Source of the DNA: Plotosus lineatus
Taxonomy: Eukaryota > Chordata > Actinopteri > Siluriformes > Plotosidae
Reading direction: 5' to 3'
Length of the DNA stretch: 64,000 nt
NCBI GenBank assembly: GCA_024760905.1
Contig: CM045745.1
Location: forward strand, 11,997,282-12,061,281
The notes under the pieces were generated by a model. That model was not told where the DNA came from and searched no databases. It saw only the letters and a program-made list of their open reading frames with translations. The translations under genes were made by a program, and so were the position numbers. Below are positions 37,309 to 63,924 of this stretch, in pieces. Numbering within the stretch: position 1 is the stretch's first letter; every line of letters begins with the position of its first letter.

Positions 37309-37398
37309 ATCTGAGCCAGTCAGAGAAATTATTCAACTATGAGTCAGACGACCTTCGGAAAGTTACACCAAGCTTACTCAATCAGGACATGCCTCTAG
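37309..37398 (+). other. Possible orphan exon
   Basis: Between ACTTTTACACAG and GTTTGT lies a 90-nt open stretch translating to LSQSEKLFNYESDDLRK and LLNQDMPL. Composition is protein-like and it is not part of any repeat family seen here. Its phase would fit after 33487-33541. It could be a remnant of an unidentified gene or chance. Confidence 0.22.
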
Positions 37399-37599
37399 GT
37401 TTGTTTGGTTTTTTTTTTAATGTTTTTAGTCTCAAACAGTGTGAATGTTTGCTTTAAGACAGAATTTGTCATAGAAAATGTGTTTAAAAACCTTTTTCAT
37501 ACTCTCTCTCTCTCTTGCTCTCTCTCTCCATAGCATTCAGTAGGTGATGCATACAGTCTGGTTTCTATCATTTCAAGGGACAATACAGTGACCTACATT

Positions 37600-37725
37600 A
37601 ATCTCTTGCTGCCTTACCTTAAACACAACCACTACTTACCTAACCCTGATACCAGCCCTTATCCAAACCTTAACCTAACCTTAACCTTAAAACCTGATTT
37701 CACCTTAAAAAGGTAGTTATTTACA
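37600..37725. repeat. Degenerate TAACCY-rich repeat
   Basis: Scattered CTAACCCTGAT, CCTTAACCTAACC and TTAACCTTAA words resemble a decayed telomere-like or fish (TTAACC)n tract. Confidence 0.45.
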
Positions 37726-37778
37726 TTATAGTAATTTGTATGTTGTTTCCATAAGGATGACAAGTCCCCATAATGTAA

Positions 37779-38128
37779 CCATTCATTTATTAATTTTCTG
37801 TAACTGCTTAATCATAATTAGGATTGCGGGAAGCCCATTCCCAGCTGACTCCGGGCGAGGGCAGAGTACACCCTGGACAGCTCGTCAGGCCATCGCAGGG
37901 CAGAAACACACTGACAGCTATGTAGCTACTCTTGTCCAAAGTCATCAATGGTTCTTTTACATGAACCTCACACCATAGACATTGAGATACATGGCTGGCC
38001 TTTGATAACCCAGTTAGCTGTACTGGGGGGGGGGGGGAGCAGTGACAACCTTGTGAAGAGTGGATCTTGAACCCCCAACCTTAGGATCAGAGATCCAGCA
38101 CCTTTACCACTAGGCCACCACTATCCTA
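37779..38128 (-). repeat. tRNA-headed SINE, type A, inverted
   Basis: Complete reverse copy with target duplication TAATGTAACCA on both sides. Confidence 0.86.
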
Positions 38129-38246
38129 ATGTAACCATGTAAACAGTATTATTAGATGGATTGAATATGTGTACAGTACTCTGTATTAGATGGGTTGAAT
38201 ACCTGAACAAACAAACAAACACACACACACACACACACTTCCATGT

Positions 38247-38591
38247 CTTCTTTTCGGCTTTTTCCCTTTTTCCTCAGGAGTCGCCACGGCGAATCATCTG
38301 ATTCACACATTTGATTTGGCAGAGGTTTTTACGTCGGATGCCCTTCCTGTCACAACCCTTTTTAGCAAGGGACAGAAACACGCTGACGACTTTGTAGCTA
38401 CTCTTTACGAAAGTCAGCAATGGTTCTTTTACATGCCTCACACCATAGACAGTGAGAGACATGGCCCGCCTTTGATAACCCAGTTAGCCGCACTGGGAGG
38501 GACAGTGACAGCCTTGTGGAGAGTGGGACTCGAATCCCCAACCTTTGGATCAGCGATCCAGCACCCTATACCACTAGACCACCACTGCTCC
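38247..38591 (-). repeat. tRNA-headed SINE, type B, inverted
   Basis: Complete reverse copy with an RTE-type tail (CTTTTCGGCTTTTTCCCTTT). The target duplication is ACACACACTTCCATGT on both sides. Confidence 0.87.
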
Positions 38592-38871
38592 ATTCACACA
38601 CACACTTCCATGTACCCACATAAACCTGCTCCCTTCAATATCCCATGTATTATACATTCCAGCTCGGGAAAAGTATGTATATTTGAGCATACTACTTTTC
38701 AGGATATGATTATTTCAACATCCTGTTCAGTAGAGTAGTGTGTATTTTTCACAGGCATATTAAATTGTATTTTTTACTTGTTTTTTGGTGGTTCTGTATT
38801 ATTAGAGTGAATTTTGTTTTGTTTGTTTAACCTGGAAACATGAATACCCAAAATATAGAAATCAGCTGCTT

Positions 38872-39213
38872 TCTTCTCCTTTCGGCTGTTCCCTTTTTCT
38901 CAGGGGTCGCCACAGCGAATCATCGCATGTTTGATTTGGCATAGGTTTTTATGTCGGATGCCCTACCTGACACAACCCTTTAGCAAGGGGCAGAAACACG
39001 CTGACGGCTAAGTAACCTACTCTTTATGAAAGTCAGCAATGGTTCTTTTACATGCACCTCACACCATAGACAGTGAGAGACATGGCCGGCCTTTGAGAAC
39101 CCAGTTAGCTGCACTGGGGGGACAGTGACAACCTTGTGGACAGTGGGACTCGAACCCCCATCCTTAGGGTCAGCGATCCTGTACCTTTTTACCACTGGGC
39201 CAACACTGCCCCT
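38872..39213 (-). repeat. tRNA-headed SINE, type B, inverted
   Basis: Reverse copy from CTTCTCCTTTCGGCTGTTCC to GGGCCAACACTGCCCC. Confidence 0.85.
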
Positions 39214-39600
39214 TAGGCTGATTTAAGACCTGATATTTATAAAGTTAACTCCACATTGCAATCAATTTAAACTTGACCTTAAAAGCTAAATAAACATAAA
39301 CTATGTTTCACATGTAGCCGACCCTTGATGGTACCTGTATATTACATATTGGCATCCGTCTGTCTCTAGAGACAATGGAGTACCTGTCTACAGTACATAT
39401 TATTATTATTATTATTATTACTATTATTACTTTTATTACTTTTATAGAACCACATTAGACTGTTATGTGTAAAGTAATGAGTATTGATGTAGCATCTATT
39501 TGGCAGAAACATGCATGAAGGTGTGCAATGTAAAGCTGGATCACAAGACGCTACGTCATTGATTGTTGTTCTGAGAAAGCCCCAATGATGACGTGTCCTT

Positions 39601-39613
39601 TCACCTTTGTCCT
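39601..39613 (-). promoter_or_regulatory. Candidate PPAR/RXR response element (DR1) of plin2
   Basis: The minus strand reads AGGACAAAGGTGA, two AGGTCA-like half sites with one spacer base. It lies about 65 bp upstream of the TATA-like box. Mammalian PLIN2 is a PPAR target; use of this particular site is inferred. Confidence 0.4.
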
Positions 39614-39653
39614 ACTTTCTCGCTCTTTCTCGCTCTTTCACGCGCAGCTATCA

Positions 39654-39663
39654 TCTCGCGAGA
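39654..39663. promoter_or_regulatory. TCTCGCGAGA palindrome in the plin2 promoter
   Basis: A perfect copy of the TCTCGCGAGA promoter palindrome, the site described for BANP, 15 bp before the TATA-like box. Confidence 0.6.
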
Positions 39664-39677
39664 ATCTGTTCTGTGGT

Positions 39678-39759
39678 GATAAAAGCGAGCGTCGGGTTGG
39701 GACGGTTCATCAGAGCATCTGACTACAAGTTGCAAACTTCGACAAAAAGAAACAACCAG
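39678..39759 (+). promoter_or_regulatory. plin2 TATA-like box and non-coding first exon
   Basis: GATAAAAG at 39678-39685 could place transcription start near 39710. A 5' UTR exon then ends at 39759 before GTAGTG. The next exon begins at 39871 after TCTTTTGTAG, eight bases before the ATG. Confidence 0.55.
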
Positions 39760-39878
39760 GTAGTGTTTTTTTTTTAATTATTCTTGTATTTTGTAATAAA
39801 ATATGTTTCGCCACTAAATATTTCTTGTTACCAGTCGGGTAATTCGGTGAACTTTTTAAATCTTTTGTAGTGAGAACT

Positions 39879-44562
<4,684 letters not shown>

Positions 44563-44809
44563 GTTGGTAACAGTTAGGTCTTTTGTAGTTGTTGAGAATA
44601 TCTGATTAGACTTTTAAAATGATTGATACTGGGATGCTGTACTTTAAACCAACACTTGTCACTTCCTAACTGTATCGCTCATCCTCTCTTGCCCATGAAA
44701 TGAACAATTTGGTTATGTACAACAGAACCAGATTAAATGTTTGTTGCTTAATCAGCATTATTCACATGTTAAGTATTGGTTTGTACTCTGTATACATTTC
44801 TAATAAAAT

Positions 44810-45080
44810 CATATTCAAGAATTAAATGACTTGTGTTCTGTAAAGGAAATAAGGCTTCAATGACCTATTCGTACAAAAATGTGACCAAGCCATGTTAATT
44901 TATATATTGGCTTGATGTTTGAATATTTAACAAATTAATAATACACCTTTTGACATTTTCGTCAAAGGTCGGGTAACGGTGGCATATTTTGGAGGTTTTT
45001 TTTTGTTTGTTTGTTTTTTTTTTTTTTTTTAATTGCAACAGTTACACATGTGCACTGACTTCAGGGACACCTGTGACGTA
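44810..45080. other. Downstream flank of plin2
   Basis: AT-rich sequence after the polyadenylation signal with a T-rich run (45000-45030). No gene is seen. Confidence 0.4.
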
Positions 45081-45635
45081 CAGTTGTCCCCCTTCTTACA
45101 AAAACCCTGAATACGTAAAACATTTTTGTCCTCTGTATCTGAAATGACCACTCGTGAAAAAGCACCAAACGTGCAATTCAAACAATGCAAGCGTTGCTCT
45201 CATTGGCTGTCTCCCAACATCCCGCCCTGCTGGAATCCCATTGGCTAGGAGGGGATGACGCTGTTGTGCCAACTTTGTTCACGTTTGTTTGAACTGTATT
45301 CATATTTGTGTCATTCCAACTGCATTTTATGTCTCAGGCTTTTCACCTTGCATAAACATTTGTAAGATTATGACTGCAAAGACATGGTCAACACACATGC
45401 ACGCATGTATGATTCCCGGTGCCATGGTCATTGTGAGATTATAACTCTGCTAAGAAGACATGGTCAACACGAAGTAAGTACCTTCAAAGGTATGCGATTA
45501 TAATTTTTAAAGGGTAGGCTTGGGAGCCTTGGAATGAATCGTGTTTTACATGTAAAATACGCCTCTACTTGCGAAAACTCCAGATTCCGAAAAGGGCGCT
45601 GGAACGGATTAATTTCGTAAGAAGAGGGCCGACTG
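45081..45635. mobile_element. MITE with CAGTTGTCCCCCTTCTTAC ends (related to families D and E)
   Basis: The left end CAGTTGTCCCCCTTCTTAC pairs with the right end GTAAGAAGAGGGCCGACTG. The interior shares ACATGGTCAACACACATGCA and GGGAGCCTTGGAATGAATCG with the family D copies. Confidence 0.72.
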
Positions 45636-46839
45636 TATTGCATTCACAATTTTATTCATATATATGGTGAGCTGTCCTCATTTGAGAACTTGCTTCCATA
45701 ATCAAGTCCTCTGTTCTGAATTATGTCCTTAAATCAGGATGCTGTCCCTTTTCAGGAGCTTAATTCCTCTATGGAGTCTGTACCCTTTTGAGGACCTCCT
45801 CATGTCTGTGGAGTCTTTGCCCTCCTCGGACTTGGCCTCTCTTCAAGGTGTGCTTCCCTTTTATAAGCCAGGTATCTTTGTAGAGCCCATCACCTCACAG
45901 GACTTTATTTCCCCTATGGAGTGAGTGAGTATAAAATTAAAAACATAAAGTGAGGCGAGTATCACTGGTTACTACTTTTGGCAAATATTTCATCCAAACG
46001 TTCCAATATTTACGATTAAAATAATGTATATAATCAATTAGACTCTACTTTTAACTCAACCAAAGAGAGCACACACACACACACTCGTACCCAGACCTGA
46101 AGATCAGTTGAGAGGGACCTTTTTCAAGCATTCTTCAACCAAGGTGAAGTCAGGGGTGAGTGCTGCTTACCCCCGATCGCCATGCATTTTCTGACCAGTT
46201 TGGTCTTTAAATACTTAATACGATTGCTGGTGTTGAATTTGGTGGCACTGGTTCAACTCCTCAAACCTGTCATCTTGCGTAACATGTAATCCATATTGCA
46301 TTTTACTGGTGGGCACGATAGGTGAACGCAATATAGAGGGGATTACTGTATTAGCAAAATCAAGATTCATTTGCTGAACTTCTTCATCCTATTCAGGTTG
46401 TGGGGAGATGCATACAGTGCTCTTTACAGTCCATTGCAGGACTGAAGAACATACACAGACCCATTCACACTCACACATTGGGGCAATTTGGAACAGTGAT
46501 TTAGTGTAATATGCCTGTCTTTCCTCCAATCAGGAAGAACCCAATGCAAACTTCGGGGGGGGGGACATGTGGATTCCACACAGAAACACTCTCGCGGAGC
46601 CCCAGATTCAAACTAGGGCCTTTGATGCCCAACCAGTGAAACGAAATGACCTATATTGATGAAGAGTTCAGCTTTGCATGATGAAAGCCCCTCAGTGATT
46701 ATAACAGTCTGGCAGCGCTGCTCGCTGTTTGTTAATGGAATGTTGTGGTAGCTCCATGGTTAGCTTAACATTTGCTTGAGGTGGCACATAAACTGTGATT
46801 ATAACTAACGACGTGAGCGCTCTCGCAAGATTAAAAGTC

Positions 46840-47065
46840 GAGTGCAAATAGTCGAGACCACAATCCCATTGAAACGTTACAATGGAAATTAAAGAACATG
46901 GTCAATGACAAGGTTCCATCCCGAAAAACTGATTTTGCAACAGCAAGAAGAGAAATTTTTAACTGGACTGTCGAAAAATAATGTTTGTCAATAATTAATT
47001 CCACACCGAAGAGAATTCAAGCTTTGATTTAAGCCAGAAGGGGCATTACAAAGTACTAATGTTTT
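46840..47065 (+). pseudogene. Tc1-like transposase C-terminal remnant
   Basis: One frame reads NPIETLQWKLKNMVNDKVPS, then FATARREIFNWTVEK, stop, INSTPKRIQALI, stop, ARRGITKY, stop. This is the usual end of a Tc1-family transposase (NPIENLW...PKR.QA.I...GG.TKY) with two in-frame stops. No terminal repeats are recognisable. Confidence 0.65.
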
Positions 47066-47539
47066 TGTAGATTCCGAATTCACGAATCCTTAGTTTGATG
47101 CCTCGTAACAAGCAGTTAAATAAGCAAATTTATCAGATTTTTGTTCTCTCAATAATATCACAAACATTATAGATGACAAATTTCAACCCTTTATATTTGT
47201 CCATACACATTTTTAAATGTTATGAATTAAACCATGAACTTATCACTCACAATGCATATGGACTGCAAGTACGCATTTGCACCCTAATACACAAGTACTA
47301 TCCAAAATATGAACTTAATTTACAATCCACTTATCATTTAAACAAAAATGCTTTTACAGGTTTTGTATGGGTGGTGTGTGTTCATGTTCATGTTTTAATA
47401 TTTTTTCTCAAAATAGAGTGAGTTCCATATTTCTGCTTTATCTAATTAAAAAATTTTGCACAAGTTTTTGAATGACAAATTATTCTGAAAATTTTCCAGC
47501 ATGCTACCAATCTGAATAAAAGTTTCATTATTATCATCA

Positions 47540-47573
47540 TCATCATTATTATTATTATTATTATTATTATTAG
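47540..47573. repeat. (ATT)n microsatellite
   Basis: ATC/ATT triplets immediately before a SINE; a second ATT tract at 47920-47947 follows it. Confidence 0.88.
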
Positions 47574-47910
47574 GGGCAGTGGTGGTCTAGTGGTATAAGG
47601 CACCGGATCGCTGATCCAAAAAGGTTGGGGGTTCGAGTCCCACTCTCCACAGGGTTGTCACTGTCCCCCCCAGTGCAGCTAACTGGGTTATCGAAGGCCG
47701 GCCATGTCTCTCACTGTCTATGGTGTGAGGCATGTAAAAGAACCATTGCTGACTTTCGACAAGAGGAGGCTGCAAAGCCGTCAGCGTGTTTCCGCCCTGC
47801 AATGGCCTGGCGAGCTGTCCAGGGTGTACTCTGCCCTCGCCCTGAGTTGGCTGGGATGGGCGCCAGCCTCCCCGCGACCCTAATTAGGATTAAGCGGTTA
47901 CAGAAAATGA
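47574..47910 (+). repeat. tRNA-headed SINE, type A, between two (ATT)n tracts
   Basis: Complete copy from GGGGCAGTGGTGGTCTAGTG to AAGCGGTTACAGAAAATGAT. The two ATT tracts probably represent one microsatellite split by the insertion. Confidence 0.88.
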
Positions 47911-47921
47911 TGATGATGATG

Positions 47922-47952
<31 letters not shown>

Positions 47953-48424
47953 GCATGTTCTCCTGTGCTTGCTTGGGTTTCCTCTCACATCATCATCATG
48001 CACAGTAGGCTAACAGGCTTTTCCAAATCCCCTTAGGTGTGAATGTAAATGGTTGTGTGTTTCCCCTGCAATGGCCTGGTGAGCTGTCCAGAGTTGGCTG
48101 TTATGGGTTTGAGCCCCCAACGACTATAATTAGCATTAAGCATCTTAGAAAATGAATGAGTAATTAATGACTTTAAAATCAGAAAAATAACCAAAAAAAA
48201 AACCATACACAGTATGAGAAGAATGCACCTAATATTTGGCATGAATTTAGAAATTTTTTTTTAAACCTCTACCAGCAATCAGTCTTTTCTTTGCTACACG
48301 GCAGCCTGAATATAAAATAGTCATCGAGTTCCTCCAAAACCTCGAGGTGCAGTTTACCTCGAGTAGTTCGCTCCACTATGTGGGAGCCAGAGTCAGTGAG
48401 CCAAACATAATTAATGAGCTTAGG

Positions 48425-48697
48425 CGGGAACTCTGTCACAGAATACATGTGTGTGATCTACAAGGACTCAAGAGGAACGATGAGGTTAAAGGGAGCAGAG
48501 ATAAAGAAGGTGGAGGATTTTAAGTACTTGGGCTCAACAATCCAGAGCAATGGAAAGTGTGGAAAAGAGGTGAAGAAGCGTGTACTGGCAGGATGGAATA
48601 CTGTAGTTGGAGAAAAATGTCCGGTGTGAGGTGTGTTAGGAAGGTATCGGCAAGAATGAAAGGAAAAGTGTACAAGACGGTGTTGAGGTCAGTGATG
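48425..48697 (+). mobile_element. RTE LINE C-terminal fragment
   Basis: Reads FKYLGSTIQSNGKCGKEVKK and the following VSARMKGKVYKTVLRS region of the RTE ORF, then stops abruptly where a new RTE copy begins. Confidence 0.75.
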
Positions 48698-48713
48698 TCT
48701 CAAGCCCGGATAA

Positions 48714-51110
48714 ATGCAGACGGTTGCGTCAGGAAGGGCATCCAGCGTAAAACAAATGCCAAATAAAATATGCGAATCACAAGAAAGAATTTCATACCGG
48801 ATCGGTCGAGGCCCGGGTTAACAACGACTGCCATCAGTGCTGTTAACCAATAGCGTGCTGGTGGAAATTGGACTACTGTTGGTCGAAGACGTCGAAGAAG
48901 GAGAGGTGGGAGGCGTGTCCACAGGCAGAGAGAGAAGAGGAAAGGCACGAGTCTACGACTGAAAGTAGGGACTTTGAATGTTGGAACTATGAAAAAAAAA
49001 AGTAGAGAGCTGGTTGACATGATGCAGCGGAGGAAGGTGGACATACTGTATGTTCAGGAGACCAGGTGGAAAGGTAGCAAGGCAAGATTAGGAGCAGGGT
49101 TTAAGCTGTTTTTTCATGGTGTGGATGGGAAAAGAAATGGAGTAGGAGTCATCTTGAAGGAGGAGTTTGTCAGGAATGTTCTAGAAGTGAAAAGAGTGTC
49201 AGACAGAGTGATGAGTCTCAAGTTAGAAATTGAAGGCGTGATGTTCAATGTTGTTAGTGCTTATGCCCCACAGGTAGGATGTGAGCTAGAAGAGAAGGAG
49301 AGATTCTGGAGTAACTTAGATGAAGTGATGCAGAATACCCCCAGAGGTGAAAGAGTGGTCATTGGGGCAGACTTCAATGGACATGTTGGTGCAGGAAACG
49401 GAGGGGACGAGGAAGCGATGGGCAGGTTTGGTATCCAGGACAGAAACGCAGAAGGACAGATGTTGGTAGATTTTGCAAAAAGGATGGAAATCGCTGTGGT
49501 AAATACTTTCTTCCAGAAGAGACAGGAACATAGGGTGACTTATAAAAGTGGAGATAGGAGCACACAAGTAGACTACATCTTGTGCAGGCGATGTAATTTG
49601 AAGGAAGTCAGTGACTGCAAAGTAGTAGCGGGTGAGAGTGTTGCCAAACATCATAGGATGGTGGTGTGCAGGATGTCGCTGATGGTGGGGAAGGTGAAGA
49701 AGGCAAAGGCAGAGCAGAAGACAAAGTGGTGGAAGCTGAAAAAGGAAGAGTGTCGGGTTGTCTTCAAGGAGGAGTTGAAACAGGCTTTGGGTGGTCAGGA
49801 AGTGCTTCCAGATGACTGGACAACTATAGCTATATGACCGATGTGATCAGGGAGACAGGCCGGAGAATACTTGGTGTGTCCTCTGGAAGGAGAGTAGATA
49901 AGGAGACTTGGTGGTTGAATGAGGAAGTGCAGAAGTGTGTACAAAGGAAGAGGTTTGCTAAGAAGTAGGACATTGAGAGGACCGAAGAGAGCAAACAGGA
50001 GTACAGGGAGACAGCATAAGGCGAAGGCAGCGGTGCCAAAGGCCAAACAGAGGGCGTATGATGACTTGTATGCTTGGTTGGAAAGTAAAGAGGGAGAAAA
50101 TGATCTATACAGGTTGGCACAGCAGAGAAATAGAGATGGGCAGGACGTGCAGCAAGTTAGAGTGATTAAGGACAGAGAGGGAAATGTATTGACTGTGCAG
50201 GAAAATCTAGAGTGGTGGAGGTATGCCCTGGAAAGAAGGAGAATGAAGGTTAACCTCAGTAAGACAGAATACATGTGTATGAATGACAAGGACCCAAGAG
50301 GAATGGTGAGGTTACAGGAAGCAGAGATAAGGAAGGTGGAGGATTTTAAGTACTTAGGCTCAACAATCCAGAGCAGTGGAGAGAGTGGAAAAGAGGTGAA
50401 GAAGCTTGTGCAGGTAGGTTGGAATGCTTGGAGAAAAGTGTCCGGTGTGATGTGTGATAGGAGGGTATCGGCAGGAAAAGTGTACAAGACGGTAATGAGG
50501 CCAGGGATGTTGTATGGTTTAGAAACAGTGGCCCTGGGGAAAAGACAGGAGGCAGAGCTGGAGGTAGCAGAGACGAAAGGGTTCTCTTTGGGAGTAACGA
50601 GGATAGATAGGATCAGGAATGAGTACATCAGAGGAACAGCACATGTAACCATTTTTAGAGACAAAGTCAGAGAGACTAGATTGAGATGGTTTGGACATGT
50701 ACAGAGGAGGGATACAGTAGTGACTATATTACTAGTCGGATGCTGAGGTTGGAACTACCAGGCAGGAGTTCTCGAGGAAGACCAAAGAGGAGATTTATGG
50801 ACACGTTGAAGGAGGACATGAAGGTAGTTGGTGTAAGAGAAGATGCAAAGCATATGGTGAGATGGAGGCAGATGATTCGGTGTGGTGATCCCTGAAGGGA
50901 AAAGCTGAAAGGAGAAGAAGTAGGATGCTGAGGTTGGAACTACCAGGCAGAAGGCCTACAGGAAGTCCAAAGAGAAGATTTATGGATGTGGTGAAGGAGG
51001 ACATGAAGGTAGTTGGAGGAAGAGGAGAAGATGCAGAGGATAGGGTGAGATGGAGGCAGATCATTCACTGTGGCGACCCCTGAAGGGAACATCCGAAAGG
51101 AAAAGTAGAA
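48714..51110 (+). mobile_element. RTE-clade LINE with endonuclease frame open but polymerase core deleted
   Basis: The 5' UTR starts near GTTGCGTCAGGAAGGGCATC. The apurinic endonuclease domain is open at 48974-49837 (ILYVQETRWKGSKARLGAG, GADFNGHVG, STQVDYILC). After a frameshift the ORF resumes at 49919; at about 50193 EGNVLT joins directly to VQENLEWW, so the fingers and palm with the catalytic aspartates are missing. The C-terminal part follows (LRWFGHVQRRD). The 3' end is duplicated in tandem (about 50730-50910 and 50920-51110). Not autonomous. Confidence 0.85.
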
Positions 51111-51320
51111 GAAAAGGCAGAAGAGGCGGGAACTTTGCCCCATCCAAGATGGCGTCTGACCATGTATACATTCTAAAGTGACCTAAATGTCAGCACCAAG
51201 TACTTGTTGGCTTTGTCTTTGGCTTGCATTTAAATAAAACTCAATTAAAATACTTAATTTACATGTACTGTAATATATAATTGCCAGAATCTCTCTTTGA
51301 TCCACAACGTCCACTATGCA

Positions 51321-51380
51321 TTTCCGGGCGCTTTATAAATAACTTCCGGTGTCATGCAGTCGCATCAAACATTTTGGCGG
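51321..51380 (+). promoter_or_regulatory. Candidate haus6 core promoter
   Basis: An ETS-type ACTTCCGGT is at 51342-51350 and an E2F-like TTTTGGCGG at 51372-51380, about 350 bp before the ATG, with no TATA box. E2F control would suit an S/G2-phase spindle gene; this is inferred. Confidence 0.4.
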
Positions 51381-51702
51381 TTTGACGGAAGGCGCTAACA
51401 AAACAAAGTCTGTCATAGTTTTGTCTCGCTTATTGTTTCAATTTCCCGCAACGTTCACGTTGCTAAATCGCTTCAACTAAGCCATTAATGTCGTTCAGTG
51501 ATTCTGCATGCCACCATTTTCTTCTTTTATGTTTTATTTTCCGTGAGGCGGGTCAGTATGTTGGCTCGGGCTTCGTGTTTGTACTTCGGCTAGCTAACTG
51601 TAGTGAAAGTGTTAGCAATATCCGCTAGCTGACTGAGCTCAGCTTCTTTCATATAACTAGCAGGGCAGCAGGTTAACAGACCGGCTGATTTATGAGTTAA
51701 GA

Positions 51703-62000
<10,298 letters not shown>

Positions 62001-62129
62001 GTAACTGATATGATTTAAGATATCTCACTTGACCGTGATGCTGTTGTCTTATTTATTTATTTATTTTTCTGCAGCATTGACTGAATCGAATGATTACAAA
62101 TGTGTCTTGTCCTCATTGATTTTTATTTT

Positions 62130-62395
62130 TTGGAGACAAAGTCAGAGAGGCTAGACTGAGATGGTTTGGACATATACAGAGGAGGGATAGTGAGTACATT
62201 GGTAGTAGGATGCTGAGGTTGGAACTACCAGAGAGAAGGCCTAGAGGATGACCAAAAAGACGATTTATGGATGTGGTGAAGGGAGGACATGAAGGTAGTT
62301 GGAGTCAGAGTAGAAGATGCAGAGGATAGGGTGAGATTGAGGCAGATCATGCGCTGTGGCGACCCCTGAAGGGAAAAGCTGAAAGGAAAAGAAGG
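62130..62395 (+). mobile_element. RTE LINE 3' end fragment
   Basis: GACAAAGTCAGAGAGGCTAG to GCGACCCCTGAAGGGAAAAG, the terminal part of the same RTE family, 5' truncated, after haus6 exon 13. Confidence 0.8.
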
Positions 62396-62429
62396 ACCCC
62401 CCCCCCCCCCTTTTTAAGTTGAGATTACC

Positions 62430-62800
62430 CAAATCCCACCCATCAAGTTTTTGCCCTTCCTATCACATGACCATGACATGCCCCTCCATGTTACGCAGTG
62501 CGGGCTACCTGCCTCTTTTCCAACTGCTGCGCATGCGTATTTTGGGAGTGGTCTAAACACACTCGGACAGAACATTACCCCCCACACACACACACACACA
62601 AATGAGCTCAGACACTCATGATTGGCTGTGATCTCTGTGAGTGACAGGGAAGTGTGTGTGTATGCCATTCCTCCCTAATGTTAGAGCTCGGCCAATTAGC
62701 TCCCATGGACTCCTGGTCACAGGTAGCTGTGGTATTAACCTGGATTCAAACTTGTGATCTCTGGGTTAATAGGTATGCACCTTGTCAATGCACTACTCTG
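62430..62800 (-). repeat. tRNA-headed SINE, third family, inverted
   Basis: Inverted match to 295-660: GCCAATTAGCTCCCATGGAC, then GGATTCAAACTTGTGATCTC as the inverted B box. Confidence 0.5.
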
Positions 62801-63180
62801 AAGCCCTTGAATTCTGATTTGCCAGGGTTAATCTTTCTGATGCCATATATGAAAAATGCAGTATTGAAGAGGGTGTTGCAGTAAAGTTGATGTGATTGAT
62901 GGCTTGAATCTCAGCTGACTTGTACTTAGTGTATATGCAGCAGTCTAAATTACACGATTTCCTCCACAATCAACATTAATATATTGATACACGTACATAG
63001 TATATAATTTAGTATATTGATAGATCGTATATTAGTATTCTGATTAACACTAGTCCGCTGACCCATCGTGACTTAAGGGGGAAAAAAAAGCAAAATGTCT
63101 GCAGGACAATAGACATTAGCTGACAAGTCATCTTGCTGATGACCTAATAAAATCCAATGGAATATGAAGGATGACTAGTA

Positions 63181-63924
63181 CAGTGGTACCTCACTTTACG
63201 AAATTAATCCGATCCAGAGCCTTTTTCGTAACCTGCATTTTTCATAAATTGAACTGCATTTTACATGCAAAACACATGATTCGTTCCAAGGCCCCCAATA
63301 CTACCCCCTTAAACCCTTTAAAAATTATAAAAGCATACCTTTTAAGACTGCCTTCTGCTTCAATATCATACTGATGGTAGACTGGTTTGGACATATTCCT
63401 TTGTGATATCACTCGAGCCCGTTTCTTCTTCTCACTCACACCGGAAATCACATGCGTGCGTTGACCATGTCTTGTTAGCAGAGTTATAATCTTACAAATG
63501 TTTATGGAAGGTTAAAAGTCAAGAAATAAAGCATAAAACAACAGTAACTCTGTCCTTTACACGAAAAGCATCATGGTAGACTCGGCTCCACAATAGGCAA
63601 TGTGAGGTAGCTGTATCATCCCTCCTAGCCAATTAGATCCCTGTCCAAGATGGAGTCAGGTGGACCTGTCCAAGATGGCGCTTGAGTGAAGACAACATGA
63701 ACGACAGCTCAGTTGTTAGCCAATGGGAGACCAGCAAGACGGGATGTTTGAAAGTCATTGATGGGAGAACAGCTCGTGCATTGTTTGAATGGCGCATTTG
63801 AATTTAAGATGGCGCTTTCATAACGTGAACTTGTTTCGTATACAAAGACAAAAATTTTAAGAAAATGCGTTTCGTAACCTGCATTTTTCACTTGGTGAGA
63901 CTTTCGTAAAGTGAGGTACCACTG
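63181..63924. mobile_element. Pogo/Tigger-like MITE (family D)
   Basis: Intact ends CAGTGGTACCTCACTTTACG and GTAAAGTGAGGTACCACTG, flanked by TA, 744 bp. It is the cleanest copy of the family in this window. Confidence 0.85.

Noticed and set aside
47574..47650. tRNA gene (A box GTGGTCTAGTGG and B box GGTTCGAGTCCC)
   Set aside because: The head is followed by the SINE body and LINE tail, is repeated about twenty times with target duplications, and does not fold into a clean cloverleaf with CCA-side acceptor stem.
48974..49837. A cellular endonuclease or DNA-repair gene
   Set aside because: The sequence is the apurinic endonuclease domain of an RTE LINE, followed by its reverse-transcriptase C-terminal part and 3' tail, and matched by the copy at 34664-36816.
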